Positions 6,232 to 7,422 of a stretch of DNA of 7,422 nt are shown piece after piece (the first letter of the stretch is position 1; every line of letters begins with the position of its first letter). Source of the DNA: Actinomycetota bacterium (GTDB taxonomy: Bacteria; Actinomycetota; Actinomycetes; Nanopelagicales; Nanopelagicaceae); NCBI GenBank assembly GCA_009700155.1, contig WLMP01000040.1:1-7422 (forward strand), in the 5' to 3' direction. The notes beneath the pieces were generated by a model. That model saw nothing but the letters and a program-made list of their open reading frames with translations. It did not search any database and was not told the DNA's origin. The position numbers and the translations under genes are program-made.

Positions 6232-6241
6232 AAAAAAAGCT

Positions 6242-6991
6242 TTACTTCAATTCCCAACTAATATACAGCGAAACTTCAACCTTAGTAGAGCCCATATCAA
6301 ATGAGGTGCCAAGAGAATCTTTACTTGTTGCCATTGGCATAACAGGTGCATCCATACTATTTTCATTAATCGATAAAATCTTGCCTAGCTTTTTACCAGT
6401 TAACTGCGCGTAATCTTGAGCTTTAATCTTTGCCTTTGCAATCGCATCTGCTCTAGCAATCTTTACTACACCCTCTTGATCTGTAATAAAGGAGGAGATT
6501 GAGTTAATTTGAAACTTATCACCAGTTGCTCTAATTAATTGATCAATAACAGCGCCAGCAGCCTTGCCATCCTCTAGCACTACCTCATAACCCTGGCTAA
6601 CCCGATAACCTAAAAGATTTCTACTACCAGTTGGGGTGTAGGAGTACTCGGGATAGATAGAAAGATTTGCCGAAGAGATATTTTTACTATCAACATTATT
6701 TGCTGCTAATACCTGGCGAATACTCTCGCCCACCTTTGCAACCTCTGAAAGTCCTGCAGATGAAGTTCTTGCCAAGGTATTTGCACTACCACTTAATTTA
6801 ATGCCATCTGGGGTAATAGATGCGCTGCCAACTGCTGAAAATGCAACTGATGGTGGGTAATTATTAGTAACTCTACCGGCCACCATACTGACCACAATTA
6901 CTAGAGCGATTAAAAGCAGGCTAGCAAGCAGGAAAAGAATTTGATTTGGATTTATCTTGCTTAATTGCTTACTTACTCTGCGCTCGGCCAT
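6242..6991 (-). CDS. SIMPL (DUF541) domain-containing protein, membrane-anchored
   Basis: The protein is 249 aa. A basic N-terminus (MAERRVSKQLSK) leads into one hydrophobic segment at about 17-39, a signal anchor or uncleaved signal peptide. The SIMPL/DUF541 domain then spans about 50-246. Family features seen are the opening VGSASITPDGIKLSGSANT, the middle NISSANLSIYPEYSYT followed by LLGYRVSQGYEVVL, the helix ARADAIAKAKIKAQDYAQLTGKKLGKILSI (about 179-208), and the closing KVEVSLYISWEL strand. Members are periplasmic or extracytoplasmic and some are linked to oxidative-stress tolerance, but no biochemical activity is firmly assigned. The ATG at 6991 has AGGG only 2 nt before it, so the ribosome-binding site is poor. 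It lies 79 bp downstream of the dehydrogenase-like gene on the same strand and converges on potC. Confidence 0.88.
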   Translation of the reverse strand: MAERRVSKQLSKINPNQILFLLASLLLIALVIVVSMVAGRVTNNYPPSVAFSAVGSASITPDGIKLSGSANTLARTSSAGLSEVAKVGESIRQVLAANNVDSKNISSANLSIYPEYSYTPTGSRNLLGYRVSQGYEVVLEDGKAAGAVIDQLIRATGDKFQINSISSFITDQEGVVKIARADAIAKAKIKAQDYAQLTGKKLGKILSINENSMDAPVMPMATSKDSLGTSFDMGSTKVEVSLYISWELK

Positions 6992-7070
6992 GGCCCTATC
7001 ATTACATATTACCTAGTGATAAGTCATGAGAAAGTGTGGTTAGTTGCTATAAATTTTGCTGATACTTTTA

Positions 7071-7422
7071 TCAGGAAGCCTTTTGGTTAATTACTAGTAA
7101 CTTTCCGCTATCAGTTGTTGCAACTAGCTCACCTGTGCTTAATACCTCTAAATCTCTTATCCGCTCACCAATATCCACATTTACCGTATTTGTAACTGCA
7201 AATCTCTCATCTATTGCAATGAAAACAAGCACCTGCTCACGCAGAGTTCCTAAAACTAATTGATTACTCCAATCACCCCACCCACTCTTAGGTAATTGAA
7301 CTAACTCAGTTGGTGCAATTGATGGCACCCAATACTTAAGTGGCTCAACAAAACCTGCATGTGTGCCAGTCTTAGTTGGCCGAACATAATCACCTGGACC
7401 ATACGGCTGTCCGTAGGTAACA
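7071..7422 (-). CDS. PQQ-type glucose/sorbosone dehydrogenase-like protein, C-terminal fragment
   Basis: Only the last 117 residues are in the window; the frame stays open to the right edge, so the start is off-window. The fragment opens VTYGQPYGPGDYVRPT and continues HAGFVEPLKYWVPSIAPTEL, a hallmark of the last blades of the six-bladed soluble glucose/sorbosone dehydrogenase propeller. Later come LVLGTLREQVLVFI, IGERIRDLEVLSTGELVATTD and GKLLVINQ, matching the family's closing GRIRD...G.L...TD..G.L strands. Full-length members are usually secreted or lipid-anchored and oxidise sugars with PQQ, or are uncharacterised relatives. The catalytic half is not visible, so activity cannot be judged. 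An internal GTG at 7326-7328 (within YWVPS) is not a start. The stop is at 7071-7073. Confidence 0.85.
   Translation of the reverse strand, partial: VTYGQPYGPGDYVRPTKTGTHAGFVEPLKYWVPSIAPTELVQLPKSGWGDWSNQLVLGTLREQVLVFIAIDERFAVTNTVNVDIGERIRDLEVLSTGELVATTDSGKLLVINQKAS

Noticed and set aside
3231..7028. Shared 9-mer TAAGTCATG at 3231-3239 and 7020-7028
   Set aside because: A 9-base match between two places in a 7-kb AT-rich window is expected by chance, and the second copy lacks the palindrome.
7056..7073. Small hairpin TGATA-AAAG-TATCA at the dehydrogenase stop codon (minus strand)
   Set aside because: The stem is only 5 bp, AT-rich and without a following T-run, so it is too weak to call a terminator.
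1..7422. CRISPR array, insertion sequence, prophage, tRNA or rRNA
   Set aside because: No regularly spaced repeats, transposase or phage-like protein, terminal inverted repeats or RNA-gene fold could be found on either strand.

Overview
The window is AT-rich (roughly 40% GC by eye) and densely coded. Its gene content and use of GTG and TTG starts fit a small-genome, low-GC actinobacterium such as the freshwater acI / Nanopelagicales group. That placement is an inference from overall look and protein flavour; no rRNA or other marker gene is present.

Left part (1-1781, minus strand). Three genes read leftward: a four-helix membrane protein of unknown function, a 48-residue DUF2256 zinc-finger-like protein, and a bacterial cryptochrome/(6-4) photolyase of the FeS-BCP (PhrB-like) family that runs off the left edge. 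The gaps are 19 bp and 0 bp, so they look like one operon. The DUF2256 stop codon directly abuts the photolyase GTG start in the same reading frame.

Divergent intergenic region (1782-2187). About 400 bp separate the photolyase operon from a plus-strand transporter operon. It holds a consensus DnaA-box sequence with further partial copies, a direct repeat, a G.U-containing hairpin about 40 nt before the transporter, and a tiny reading frame whose stop overlaps the TTG start of the ATPase gene. I found no recognisable riboswitch or tRNA.

Middle (2188-6231, plus strand). A complete polyamine-type ABC importer lies in the order ATPase (potA), lipoprotein binding protein (potD), permease (potB), permease (potC). 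The binding protein resembles E. coli YdcS more than classical PotD, so the system is best described as YdcSTUV-like. An AT-rich inverted repeat overlaps a possible promoter before potD. A strong terminator-like hairpin lies between potD and potB. Together these suggest that the binding protein is made in excess over the permeases.

Right part (6242-7422, minus strand). A membrane-anchored SIMPL (DUF541) protein converges on potC with only 10 bp between stops. Upstream of it lies the C-terminal part of a PQQ-type glucose/sorbosone dehydrogenase-like beta-propeller that is cut by the right edge.

Nothing here is clearly a new defence or mobile system. The most notable points are the same-frame DUF2256-photolyase junction and the regulatory structures around and inside the transporter operon.
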